64,000 nucleotides of DNA from Sphagnum compactum (taxonomy: Eukaryota; Bryophyta; Sphagnopsida; Sphagnales), in assembly GCA_965153455.1 (NCBI GenBank), contig OZ234500.1:7378001-7442000 (forward strand), read 5' to 3'. Position numbers and translations under genes: made by a program. Below are positions 34,903-45,483 of this stretch, piece by piece (position 1 is the stretch's first letter; every line of letters starts with the position of its first letter). Below the pieces are notes generated by a model. It made no database searches. It was not told the origin of the DNA and saw only the letters and a program-made list of their open reading frames with translations.

Positions 34903-35342
34903 GTGTCTACAAACATCATTACATACATAACTTCCCACTCCACATTATGGTCCTTGATTTTGGAGTTGGAGGTGGAGTTGCTTGGAGATTTTTTACATCA
35001 GGCACAAAAACCTAAATCATTTTCTATTAAAACTGCCCAACACTCCAATGATCTTCCTCTCTTTCGAAATATGATCTATTTTTTCTTAAAATAAGAAGTG
35101 GTGGGGACCAGCTTGAAAGGCTCCTTAAATGTGCTTTGATAATGCACACAATTTTGGAAGAAGACCTTAACGTCAAAGCAAAGCAACGTAATGTTTTCAT
35201 TTTGCAACAATATGGCACTGCATTGTGATTATTTGTGCTCAAGCAACTAGTTGCTTGTTTAGGGAAGAACCAATATTGTCTAGCTCAAAGACAATTTGAT
35301 AGAGATTATGGCAAGCTCAAAAAGGTGAGGGACTTAATTTGG
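34903..35342 (+). pseudogene. unrecognised coding remnant right of the CACTA element
   Basis: From 34,903 a frame reads to 35,091 ('LILELEVELLGDFLHQAQ'). Another continues to about 35,342 with one internal stop and contains 'GDQLERLLKCALIMHTILEE', 'RNVFILQQYGTAL' and 'LAQRQFDRDYGKLKKVRDLI'. The helical, charged pattern looks like real protein, but I do not recognise the family. It probably belonged with the F-box-like remnant before the CACTA insertion. Confidence 0.35.
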
Positions 35343-36080
35343 TAAATAGCATGACATTTAATCTTGGAGCTGGATTATAAGAAATCTTTTCTATTAAAAA
35401 ACCTTGCACAATTATCAATCGTACACACCCATTTCTAGACTATTTTAATCACAATAATCAAATTTCATAATGTATTAATATCGAATGTGAATAACTTGTT
35501 TGATTGGGACATCATGTGTAGTTTGCTAGTTGTTTGAAAAGTCAAAATTCCTCATTTGTGCATGTTTTTTCATCTAACAAACTAAAATTTAAGGTCATAA
35601 TGTGGGTATTGCATTTTTCCCCCATATATAGTGTGTATCTTTAAATTGTCCTATAAGTATTACATTTCCTTCTTCCATAAATAATGTAGTTTGTTAACTA
35701 TCATGTGGGTATAACATTTAGATTATCCATAGATAATATGGATTTAAAATAGACTTGTGAGTATTGTAATTTAAAATTTACAATTATGGCCATAGACCAT
35801 ATCATATGTTTTCCATACTTAACATTTAGGGTATTATGTGCATGATTCTATAGGGTTTAGATGAGGGATACAAATCAAGTACTTAGAACATGTACATTTG
35901 CATTAATATTGAATATGACAATTGACATGTAATTCAACATATTGCAAGTATAAAATTTTGGACATTAACATCAATTTACCGTTTTTTCTTGTATAATTAG
36001 CTCAAAGCATAGTTTCAAACATGGGTCGTGTTTCAAAATTTCAATCTATTAAGATCCAAAACCCAACGAAATCACCTTTT
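35343..36080. other. AT-rich, no recognisable gene
   Basis: No supported feature. Confidence 0.4.
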
Positions 36081-36084
36081 AACA

Positions 36085-37006
36085 ACATGGACTTAGTGTG
36101 GAAAGAGGATGTTCGATATGGAGGGGCACATATAATCTAGCTTGAGTGTGTATACATCCCACATGCATGAGTTTCAGAATTTCTAAACAGTGAACGAAAC
36201 CATGAAGACTCCCCAATGGAGTGGAAAATTTATAAATGGGTACCCCCACAAGAAAATGTTAAAATGCCAAAAATCCAAAACCATTTCAACCATATTTGGT
36301 TTGATGTTACATCGTTCATTTTTGTTATATGGAACTTGTTTTTTAATCTCATATTGTACCAAACTTTAAGTCCTAAATTGATTGCACATTTTGTAAGTAT
36401 GCATGTGAGTATGGATTGAAAGACAATCATGGAGACCCAAACCACTATTGATCCATTAAATGGGGTTGTTCAATTGAATTCTTGATTAGGCGATTGTACA
36501 CATGACTCGAGGTGGCAGAGATAATCTTCTACCATTGAACTCATACACGGGCCAATGGTGAGCCTGCGCATGGCAAACATGACCTTGATTCCATTGCGTG
36601 ACCACGAATGTCACAAGCCTTCAAGGACCACATTTCAACTCAATTGGGTTTAGGCTACACCATCAAGCAAATATATGACAAGCATAAGGCATATAATGGG
36701 CTAGAATCAATGCAAGAGAAGCGATGACAAGGGATGATTTCATTAGGCAACAAGACATTACTTATTTGGATCACAAACACAAAAAAAGGAGTTGGCGTTT
36801 ACACAAAAATCCGGCCATTTCCCTTCACACATGGGCATTTAGGCATTTAGATGATGTGTTTTATTTTCAAGATGCAAATGAGGATGATGGGATTCATGTC
36901 CCATTCACAATAGGGATACAAACCCCATCTCAATTACAAACCATGGTTTCATTAGGTGATAATAGGGCAATCTCAATGGATGCCACCTTCGACACCAATG
37001 ATGTGA
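36085..37006 (+). pseudogene. MULE-like transposase remnant, plus-strand copy
   Basis: Decayed segments match, in order, the minus-strand copy at 38.0-39.6 kb: 'YIPHA-VSEFLNSE' near 36,150, a zinc-cluster-like stretch near 36,400, 'TIKQIYDKHK' near 36,670, and a clean frame at 36,724-37,023. That frame carries 'GIHVPFTIGIQTPSQLQTM' and 'ISMDATFDTNDVK'. The MDATF Asp would be the first catalytic residue of a MULE-type DDE transposase. Similarity ends at about 37,006, where AT-rich sequence takes over, so the catalytic half is missing. A clean stop follows at 37,021. Confidence 0.65.
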
Positions 37007-37837
37007 AATCAAATTTGTTATAGTTATGATTGCTTACAATAATTAATGATTAAAAATTGATTTTATTATTATTTTATTTAAATTAATAGATAATTTAAGT
37101 TAGTAACTAGCCTAGGCTAAGGTACTTATAAGCAAATTAATGTAGCTTATTAGCCATAAATATATTACCATAATTAATAATATAATTAAAATTAAAATTA
37201 AAGATATTGAATAACAAGAATAATATTATGAACAACTAAGGACAATAATAATAATAGTAAATATTTAATAATTTTATTAATTTAAATCACTATTAATAAA
37301 TAGTTAATAATATTATAACGTTATTACATAACCTAGGCTAAGAATTTGTAAACTAGCATGTGTAACCTATTACACATAGGTATATTAACATAATTAATAA
37401 TAATATAATATTATTAAAATAATAATTATTGAATAATAAAATGATATTTAGCCAAAGTTAGTTTAGTCTCATAATTAATTTAGCGAAAGGTAGTTTAACC
37501 AAAATTAGTTTAATTTCATATTTAATTTAGCCAAAATTAATTTAACCTTGATTAATGTGAGTTTAGCCTAGGTTTAACCAATGTTTTGCCTTGGGTAACT
37601 AAGTTTAACCTTAGTATTACAATTATAAGATTACTATACATAACCTATATAAATATATTTAGTATATTAATGTAGGTATGTATTAGTTTAAGTCATGATT
37701 TTTATGACATGTGTCCATTTTTTTGTACATTACTAGTTGCATGTTAATTGCACACACAACTAACGTAGTTACAAACGACACTTAGTTGCATGTAATTGCA
37801 TAGTGATTAGTTACAAATGACAAGATTTCTACTAGTG
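37007..37837. mobile_element. AT-rich segment ending in a CACTA-type terminus
   Basis: The right end, reverse complemented, is CACTAGTAGAAATCTTG (37,837 back to 37,821), a good plant CACTA-type terminus. About 130-140 bp inside it, 'GGACACATGTCAT' matches the 'GACACATGTCACG' found inside the 32-kb element. No matching left end was found where similarity to the MULE copy breaks, so this is probably a truncated element. Confidence 0.45.
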
Positions 37838-39600
37838 TTGTGTGTTTTGATTCAAGTGTGGGACCCAATGAAGCCTAATCGTCCAAAGCTCTGCATGGAC
37901 ATGCACAACATATTTTCAATCCATGATGTAATTCGAATATGTGTGAAAAGTGAACATGCATCCATGTAATGCATCCATAACAAAAAGGTTTTAAATTATG
38001 CCATACTTGAAAGGGGGACCCTTTACTTACTAAATGGCAATAAGAAGCCTAAAAGTATCTTGTACAAGCAACATTAGGTTGTAAGTTATCAAAACTTCCC
38101 ACCACCATCTCCCTCCCATGTGCCTTGACATCATCAATGGTTTCATCTGGGTTGATGGACAGGAACATCACCATGCTTTCAACACATGCCATGCACAAAG
38201 AAAAATTGGGACATGATCTTGACCCCACACAATCTTGCCATGGTACACCCAACATTAATGTGCTTACCATGGCCCATACCATGAACAATAAATATGTTAT
38301 GGAATCCCTATGTTAATGTAATACCAAAACAATAGACAATGTAACAAAAAATAAAAAATAAATGTACATCCTACCACAATGTTCGGAGTTCTTGTGGGGC
38401 ATCATCCACAATGAAACATGATGGTTTCCAATCTGGCATATGCAAGAGAAGCTTTACCCACGGGGCACTCAACCATTCCACCAAGTCTTCACATGTTTGC
38501 CGACTCATGATAACCCAAGCAACTAGCACCCATGTGCAATGAAAATCAAACACCATCAATGTGAATGAGTGGTACTTCACATAGTTGGTGCCAAATGTGG
38601 CATCCATAGAAATAAGCCGATTGTGATCGAGTTTAAGCATGGTTTGAAGCTGCATAGGCGTTTGGATTCCTATGGTGAAAGGGACATGAATCCCATTCAC
38701 CTCATCTGTATCTTGGAAATAAAACATCATCATCAAGATGAGCACAAACCCATGACTGAATGGAAAGCGCCAAGTTTGTCTGCAAGTGCCAAGTGCCCTT
38801 CTTGTGCTTCCGGTTCAAGTAGGCGATATCTTGGAGTCGTAGGAAATCATCCCAGGTCATCCATTCACCCGCATTCACCCATGCCCACCAAATTTGTTTG
38901 TGCTTGTCATAAATGTTTTTCACGGTGTACCTTAACACTAATTGGGTCCATATAAACTCTAACTTATGAAATATATGTGGAGCATATGTCGACATCTGTG
39001 ATGTGGACCCTGGGTCACGTGCATCGTGAACAAGATCTCCATTGGCTCGATTATGAATTTGAGGGTAAAAAGTGATTTCCACCACATTTGGCCGTGTGTA
39101 AAGCCTCTTGATGGAAAAGTGGGCCAAACAACCGCGCTTGATTGACCTCATGTAGTTGGGGTCTTTGCGGTGGTCTTTTGGCCCATAACCACATTCATAC
39201 TTATAAAACAATGTTTCCACTCAATCTAATAAAAAAACACACAAGTGACTAACTTTAGAACTTGCAAAAATGACCAATAGAAAGGGTTTATAGGTTTTGA
39301 AACCATACCAAACATGTCTGAGGTGATTTTTTATCGTCAGTTTTTTTACATCTTATTGAGGGGACAAATTTTTGGACATGTTCCATTCAATCGTAGTTTG
39401 CATATCCCCTCATTCACCCTGCAATAACTTAGAGACACGAGCATGGGGGATGTATGTGGTTTCAATTGCCACCTTGTTTTGGCCTCCATGCCTAAACCCA
39501 TCTTTTCACATTAAGTCCTCATTCGAGAAAGGTGACTTTGCCGGATTTTGGATCTCGATAGATTGGGACAATGGAGTTCGCCCTATGCTTTGAATTGCTG
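37838..39600 (-). pseudogene. MULE-like transposase, minus-strand copy
   Basis: The N-terminal part (39,600-39,360) has decayed frames including 'ETTYIPHARVSKLLQGE'. The frame 39,220-38,702 carries a zinc-cluster-like region ('YECGYGPKDHRKDPNYM', then 'RGCLAHFSIKRLYTRPNVV'), as in FAR1/MULE transposase N-termini, and 'WMTWDDFLRLQDIAYLNRKH'. After a frameshift near 38,720 the frame to 38,371 has 'ISMDATFGTNYVKYHSFTL' and 'PSCFIVDDAPQE'. These give the first two Asp residues of the DDE triad. Frame 38,288-38,049 ('PNFSLCMACVESMV') may be the next conserved block. The gene is broken by at least two shifts. Such transposases mobilise Mutator-like elements. Confidence 0.75.
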
Positions 39601-40340
39601 AAGGAATAACCTTATAGTAGGAGTCCCTAACTTGTGAAAACCCATCGATTACCCTCACAAGTTTACAAATCATAATAACCTTAATCAACAAAGCCATTAA
39701 ACCTTAATCAATAAAACCCTTAAACCTTATGAGTGAACCTTACCACAACCTATAAACAAGCAATAATTTACAAATGGGAAAAAAAATCACGTGACTACCT
39801 TATGGCTTTCTAAACTGACATTAAAAAAAAATTCTTTATCCTCTTGGAGATAATCAATTGAATATATGTAGGGCTTTTAATCTAGATGTGCAATACCCAC
39901 ATGCAATTGATACTTCCATGACCATCCATATGCAAGGGGGAATAAAATACCCTAAATAAAAGCAAAAACAAAAAAATCACTAATTAAAACTTAATTTGAA
40001 AAATAAAATAAAAAATAAGAGAATAAAAATCACGATGTGTTTTTTACCTCTTACTTTGGTCTTTGTTTATGAGCCTTTCTCCATTCTCTTTGAGAGAAAA
40101 AGAGAAAAAGAAGGTGTATTGTGGCATATATGTGCAAATGCTAAATCCCCCCGCCAAAATCCATATTAGGTCTAATTTTAATTAGGCTTAAAAGGTGCAA
40201 AAAGTCATAAATATTTATTGTTTCCATAACCCAAAATTTAAAAACCCTAATGTTAATATAAATAATTGCCAAATCTAATCCACATTGTTTAAGTACATCA
40301 TTAAAACAAGCAAATCAAATTATTTTGATTTAGACCCCCA
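39600..40340. other. no recognisable gene
   Basis: AT-rich. May include upstream remains of the MULE copy. Confidence 0.35.
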
Positions 40341-40341
40341 T

Positions 40342-40680
40342 GCATACAACATGCATTAAATGTGTTAGCTTTGCAATACCCCCCATCGTGGAAAACATTC
40401 TTAGTGTAGAACTTATAGTACTTTAATTGGGGGGTTTCACATACTCTAGATTTTCAAAAGATTATGCAATATTTTCAGAACACATAAAAACTACATGTTT
40501 ATAACCAATGCTTATTTGCAATACCCTTACATAGGGGGATGACAAGGTAGATGGGGAAAATTTTACTTTTAATCTAAATGTATAGGTGAGTTGGCCGTGG
40601 GGGACAATGGGGGGTAGTAGGTGGGTGGGTGGGAAAAGTTTCAAAAGCAAAAAAAACAGGTGGGGGGTGGGGGTGGGCTC
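40342..40680 (+). repeat. dispersed repeat copy A (paired with 50,060-50,565)
   Basis: Shares with copy B, in order: 'CAACATGCATT(A/C)AATGTGT', 'GCAATACC', 'ATAGGGGG', 'AGATGGGGAA', 'CTACTTTTAAT' (slightly altered), 'GGTGAGT(T/A)GG' and a G-rich tract with 'GGTGGGAAAAGTT'. Probably an unclassified transposon or LTR fragment. Confidence 0.65.
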
Positions 40681-40689
40681 CATAACATA

Positions 40690-41520
40690 TCTTTTGGAAT
40701 TTGGAAGGGTATTGCATAGCCCTAGCAAAACCTAGAAGGCAAGCATTACCTGCATCATTTTGCAATAATATCATAAACCATGAAACAAAAGAATGTTTTT
40801 AAAGTACTTATTCCATGCTCACTATATGATGCCAGACATATTGATTCAAGAAAATGAAGGTATTGCAAAGTTTTTTACATTGATGTTAAAAGGTTTACAT
40901 GAACAAAGTTATGGAATTTAAATGCAATAATTGCATCATCTTGGGATATTTGCATTCACCTTGAAACTTTGAGGGGTATTGCATAGCCATAGCAAAACCT
41001 AGAGTCCCAAACAAGACCTTTCTTGGTTCGTCACTCAAGCAAGACGTTTTCTACATAAGATTTTTTTTTGCAGTTCCATTCTTGTTTGCAACCAGGATGC
41101 AAAGATGAATCTTTTGAGGAAGAAGGCTAGACAACAACAATGTTAAAAAAACACCTGACACTTTTCATACTGGTGGTGGCATGTTGACCTTTTGAAATTC
41201 TTTTAACTAGAGACTCTTTTGCATGTCCAAATTTGTAGAAACATTTGTAAAAATGGAAAGTAAGTTGAGTGAAATTGGAATGGGTTGCCTGAATGTAAGT
41301 ACTGAGTGAGACCCTAAAGGCTATCAAGTTTCATGCAGTGGCTCCCAAGAGAAGCCAACAATGACATAAACATCAATGGTGCATTTTTCTTTTGTCCTTT
41401 GACTTGTGCTTTGTCTTTTTGTCTCCAAAACTTGCTTTCATATTTGACATGGATTGGCAAGCATGGTCCTGTGTATATAACATGTCATGAAGTTGTTGGA
41501 TTTCATTGACATGATTCAAG
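40690..41520. other. repeat-derived sequence without a called gene
   Basis: 'GGTATTGCATAGCC' followed by 'TAGCAAAACCTAGA' occurs twice, at about 40,709 and 40,979. No coding region supported. Confidence 0.4.
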
Positions 41521-42000
41521 GTGAAGAAGGGGTGGAAGGTGTTTATGGATTTGCATGTTGGACATCATGATCCAACTTTTTTCAAAGACCCATTGGAGTT
41601 TGAACCCTTTTGGTTTGAAGTGAGTGGTGTCCAAGCCTAAAAATAACATTGTGGGCCATAAGAAAGAAAAAACCTCTCTCTAGATGGTTGGCTTGTGCAA
41701 CATTCTCGCTTTTGATCAATACATGCTCATACTTCTTTCTTTGTTTGGAAAAAATGTGTCAACATATGTGAAGTAGATGTGTCGGTTTAGGTTTTAGGGT
41801 CAGCTCTAGATTAGGTGGCTATGTCTTTTGATTTTACATTGATTTCAATTTTCTTTGTTGTTGTAATGATTTTACAAGAGCCTGTAAAGTCGTTATCTTT
41901 TGTAGCATTTGGTGTTAGGCCTTGGTTATGCTTGGGCATGAACTTGGCCAAGCTAAAGATTTCTTTCTTTGTCCAGTTTTTGGTGACCAAATATAGGTAG
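41521..42000 (+). pseudogene. cytochrome P450 fragment (CYP85-clan-like), two exons
   Basis: Exon 1 (41,521-41,619) encodes 'KKGWKVFMDLHVGHHDPTFF' then 'KDPLEFEPFWFE', the region between the K helix and the heme loop in CYP85-clan enzymes. It has a consensus acceptor (CAAG) before it and a donor (GTGAGT) after it. Exon 2 (41,881-41,995/42,000) follows an AG and encodes 'SFVAFGVRPWLCLGMNLAKL', the heme-binding loop with the Cys ligand, then 'FLVTKYR'. The loop normally reads FGxGxRxCxG. Here the second Gly is Arg and the Arg is Trp, so heme binding would be impaired. No upstream exons with the I-helix or ExxR motif were found. A gene fragment, either dead or captured. Such enzymes hydroxylate sterols, triterpenes or hormones at the ER membrane. 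Confidence 0.7.
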
Positions 42001-42523
42001 CACTTCACCTTCACAATTACAATTGCATAGACTGCAAAGTATTTGCATCATGTGCCAAGTTTGAAGAATTCCATGTAAATTCCACTTTTGGAAATTTCTC
42101 ATCTAGAGATAGTATTTTGGGTGCATCTATGTGCTTCAATGCCGATAATCAATGCCTAATATTCATGGCAACAAGCTTAAAGATAAAATTAAGAAGGTGT
42201 AATTTGACTTCATTTTTTTTCATCAAGGGAATTGGAACAAGAGTTATTTTTCAAGACCGATATTGGTTTGTGACCAATTTGTTGCAGGTGGGAAAATGTA
42301 GACAAGGATTTCTCACTAGTTCCATACATCTTCCTAAAGCTAAGAAATGGCAACCAAATCTGTGTGACACCCATTATTCGGTGAAAAAAAAACCTTGTTC
42401 ATTATTACCACCTTTTCAACAGGCATCCAAATGTTGTAATTTTTACTATATCTACAACAAAACATTGATGACATTGGCAACATAAAACATTTCAATTTAG
42501 CTCCATAACCTGCTAAGTTGGGC
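42001..42523. other. no recognised coding region
   Basis: Overlapping open frames on both strands (for example 42,117-42,485 plus), no motif. Confidence 0.35.
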
Positions 42524-43124
42524 TTAAATGACACTCGTATTGTAATTCACAGATTTGGTTGCAACCATCAAGTTTTGAAGTACTTTCTTAGTTGATGTGT
42601 TGATGCAACCATGGGGTCTAGCTCTTGGGTATTCTTCATCATCTTTGTCTTCGTCAAAACTAATCAACACCATGGAATCATCTTCTTGATAAAAGTGTTT
42701 TTCATCCTTACTTGCTAACCTAACCACCTTGTCGTCATCATCATCATCATTCTCGTCATCTTCGTCCTTCTCCTCGTAGTCTTCATCATCTATAATATCT
42801 TCCTCCTCAAATGTCATTCTTAGAATCAACCTTGTCATTAGCACTCAACATTGCTTCTGCCATCCCAAGAACTTTGAGAACAATACTAGATGGTGAGGTG
42901 ATTGTGAAGAGGAGCTTGTTGTTAACCTTGAGCTCATTATCAATTGCAAATGCAATCCATCCAGTTGTAAAATAGCCTCTAGAATTCTGCAAATGGGCAC
43001 GCCACCCATACTTTATCGGCCCACCATACTTTACCGGCCATTCTTTGCCACTTGGACGTGTCATACTTACACCTTTCTGAAGAAAACTTCCATGTTGCTG
43101 AATGAAGCAATGTGGAATTTCAAA
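42524..43124 (-). pseudogene. B3 DNA-binding-domain protein fragment with acidic tail
   Basis: The frame from 43,124 to a stop at 42,807 encodes a near-complete B3 domain: 'FEIPHCFIQQHGSFLQKGVS', 'PSGKEWPVKYGG', 'TTGWIAFAIDNELKVNNKLL' and 'SIVLKV'. These are the usual B3 strands, including the W-x-V-K-Y and GW-x-x-F-x-x-DN-x-L signatures of REM-type proteins. The frame then shifts, and 42,844-42,524 continues with a strongly acidic linker of D/E runs ('DDEDYEEKDEDDENDDDDDD'), common between B3 domains. No second B3 domain is visible. B3 proteins are plant transcription regulators in the nucleus. The frameshift suggests a pseudogene. A spliced gene with an intron at that point cannot be excluded. 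Confidence 0.7.
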
Positions 43125-43416
43125 TTAGGTGATATGCTTGTCTCATTCTCTCTGGATCACTCAACTATTGCTTTATATGATAAATGGTTGCAAAACTACA
43201 TTTTTACGTGTTTTAATTTGCCTACTCAATAACTATTTTATGACTTTCGTATTGTACATATAACTAAAATAAATAAAAAGTATCAAAGAAAAGTTCAAAG
43301 AAAGTTCGGCTTTGCGACGTACGTCGATAACAGAACTTCCACACGAAAGTGGTTGCACAGTAAACTACTGAACCTGCCGACAACTCCTTGAAAGCAGACT
43401 TGAGGTTGAGGTTGTT

Positions 43417-43881
43417 TCATTTTTCTTTCGTAGTCACTTGGTGATGGATGTTGTATAAAATGGGCTCAAGAGGTTTTCTTTGCATATGAAGTAATAGTGG
43501 TGGTGGTGGTGGTGTCGACAAAGTTCCACGTTTTGTTGGAACGGTGGATCGTGGATTGTGGTCTTTGCAAACTGGGATCCTTTGATTTGTTGTGTACGTG
43601 TAGAGGGCCGTTTGCAGAGAAACCATATTAGTCCAGAGAGAGATCATATACGTGGATGTAAGGACTTGAGTATGCGCACGGAGTAAAGGAATCATGTCAC
43701 CTCTCGGTCTAACCTGGCTGCAAACTTTAGTGGCGACCGGCGTTGCCAGTCTTCTAGTAGCTGCAGTCAGTAGGGTGTGCGTTTGGTGCTGGAGGAAATG
43801 TTGTATTAATCGAGATGCGGGGATGGTTCCCAGCAACGCTGCCATAAGGTGAAGAGCCTCGTTTCTTACTGCATCTTTCAA
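43417..43881 (-). CDS. uncharacterised 154-codon open frame
   Basis: Begins ATG at 43,881 and ends at 43,417. It is less AT-rich than its surroundings. The protein starts 'MKDAVRNEALHLMAALLGTI', is rich in T, L and R in the middle, and has a short proline run from a GGT microsatellite near its end. It could be a first exon with a transit-peptide-like N-terminus, lying upstream of the B3 fragment on the same strand, about 290 bp away. I recognise no domain. It may equally be a chance frame. Confidence 0.25.
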   Translation of the reverse strand: MKDAVRNEALHLMAALLGTIPASRLIQHFLQHQTHTLLTAATRRLATPVATKVCSQVRPRGDMIPLLRAHTQVLTSTYMISLWTNMVSLQTALYTYTTNQRIPVCKDHNPRSTVPTKRGTLSTPPPPPLLLHMQRKPLEPILYNIHHQVTTKEK

Positions 43882-44407
43882 ATTCCACCTAGATCAAATA
43901 TTTGGACATCCTGTTGCTAGAGATTGTCGGCAGAAACTGTTTACTACTTAGGGGTTTATAATTTATTGTAGCTCCCTTGAAGGTCATGAGATGCTCCTCA
44001 CGAGGGGCTCAAGAGCAAAGTGTGGAACTACGATTTCTTGAAGTCTACCAGACCACAACTTTTTGTGCGCAAGAGGGATTTAGCAGACAAGCATATATAC
44101 CTTAAAGATAATTGAGATTTGGTTTGGCATAATTTGCTTGGTTAAGAACTAGAAACCGCAAACCGCCTTAATACAGATGGCGTCTTGATTGCCTCATGCT
44201 GACCCTGCATCAATTGTTGAAGGCAAAATTTGAAGATGAAAAGGTTGTGTTGCAGTGATGCATCTCACTACAGTCGTGCAGAGGAGGGGCGCTGCAACTT
44301 GCTTCTTGGAAATACAATAAGATCGGAATCGGCACCCCAAGGGCCTGAGGGAAGTCCCCTAACCGAACAGGAACAAGACAAAGACTCAAGTAATTCAAAA
44401 ACCAAGT

Positions 44408-45350
44408 TGTAGAGTCTTCAATACAGCAGCCAGAGTTTTGCCATAGGGTTTGTACAAAGGGTTTAATGCTTGAAGGACTCTTTGATTGGTGTGACTTACT
44501 ATATGTTTCTGTCTTTTCTAAGCATTGATTCATATTAACACCAGGGCAAGGAGCTGTGGAACCCGAAAGAGAGATGTACCCATTGGAGGCTGACGGACGT
44601 CCACGTACGGGACTAGGTAAGCACATTGGCCACTCAGCTAATAAAGGGAACCAATCTTTCCAAGTCTTCAATTTGGCAGCCAAAATTACACCTGACGATC
44701 TGTCTGAAGAGTTCTTCTATTCTATATAATTGGTGTAAGTGAACGTCGACTGGGAATTCAGAATGTCTAAGACAGTCTAGCTTACCATGGAGTACATCAT
44801 TCAACAATGTCCTTTCTTTTTTTCTCATAGCTTGTCAAGACGTCTCATGAATTTGTGTTTGAAGCTCAGATCTAGAGTGTGCAAATGAGCTTCCACCAGT
44901 CTTACTTGACAGTGTCTTGGCTGCCTAGGATATTATTCAAGTGGCCTAGCACTCTATTTGGAGTAGGTGCAAGATAATCAGGATTCAAAGTCTTCAATCT
45001 GGCATATGAAGTTGGGCCTCAAGATACATGCAAAGAGTATATGTCATGTGGTTTTGGAAATTTTTTTGGGGATTGATAGTATTCTTGTTTTCTCAGGGCA
45101 TGAATTTCAGCTGCAAGATGTGCAAGGGCAAAATGATATCAAACCAGAAGGAAGTTTGGAAGAAGTGCAAGCACCTGATGGGAGTTTGGGGCCTCAACTA
45201 GAACAAGATGGCCAATCAGGTAATATTTGGAACCCGCTTTTCCAGTACTCCTCAACATGGCAGCAAAAGTCTCACCATAAGATTTGTGAAAACAGTTCCA
45301 ATGTTCTAGAACTGGTGCAAGTAGATACTTCAATTTCTTGGAACTCATAG
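44408..45350 (+). repeat. four diverged repeat modules, 250-320 bp apart
   Basis: Modules start near 44,413, 44,661, 44,981 and 45,243 with variants of 'AGTCTTCAAT--GGCAGCCA' and continue for 80-90 bp with related sequence ('CCATA-G-TTTGT-AAA--GTT'). Between them, glutamine/proline-rich segments also resemble each other ('APQGPEGSPLTEQEQD' near 44,340 and 'APDGSLGPQLEQDGQ' near 45,190). This could be an old protein-repeat gene or a tandem noncoding array. Confidence 0.4.
45099..45220 (+). CDS. possible internal exon (gene not identified)
   Basis: Preceded by a T-rich acceptor (TTTTCTCAG, ending near 45,098) and followed by a donor-like CAG/GTAATATT near 45,220. It is open throughout and encodes a Q/E/D-rich stretch ('QLQDVQGQNDIKPEGSLEEV'). 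Low-complexity composition makes this weak evidence for a gene. Confidence 0.25.
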
Positions 45351-45423
45351 ATATTTTTGGTTTGGGGTGTCTTTATAACAGGACAAGTTCTTCCACTTGC
45401 GACGCATGATGAGCATAGTGAAG

Positions 45424-45483
45424 GATTGCAACTGCGTTCTTGGGTGGCGCGTCGATTGCAACTGCGTTATTGGGTGGCGCCTC
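45424..45483 (-). repeat. 30-bp tandem duplication
   Basis: GATTGCAACTGCGTT begins at 45,424 and 45,454. On the minus strand it reads as a 10-residue repeat, 'APP(N/K)NAVAI'. Confidence 0.9.

Noticed and set aside
44210-44683. 157-codon minus-strand open frame
   Set aside because: It runs across the repeat modules, which also read open on the plus strand. No domain, and the frame looks like a by-product of the repeats.
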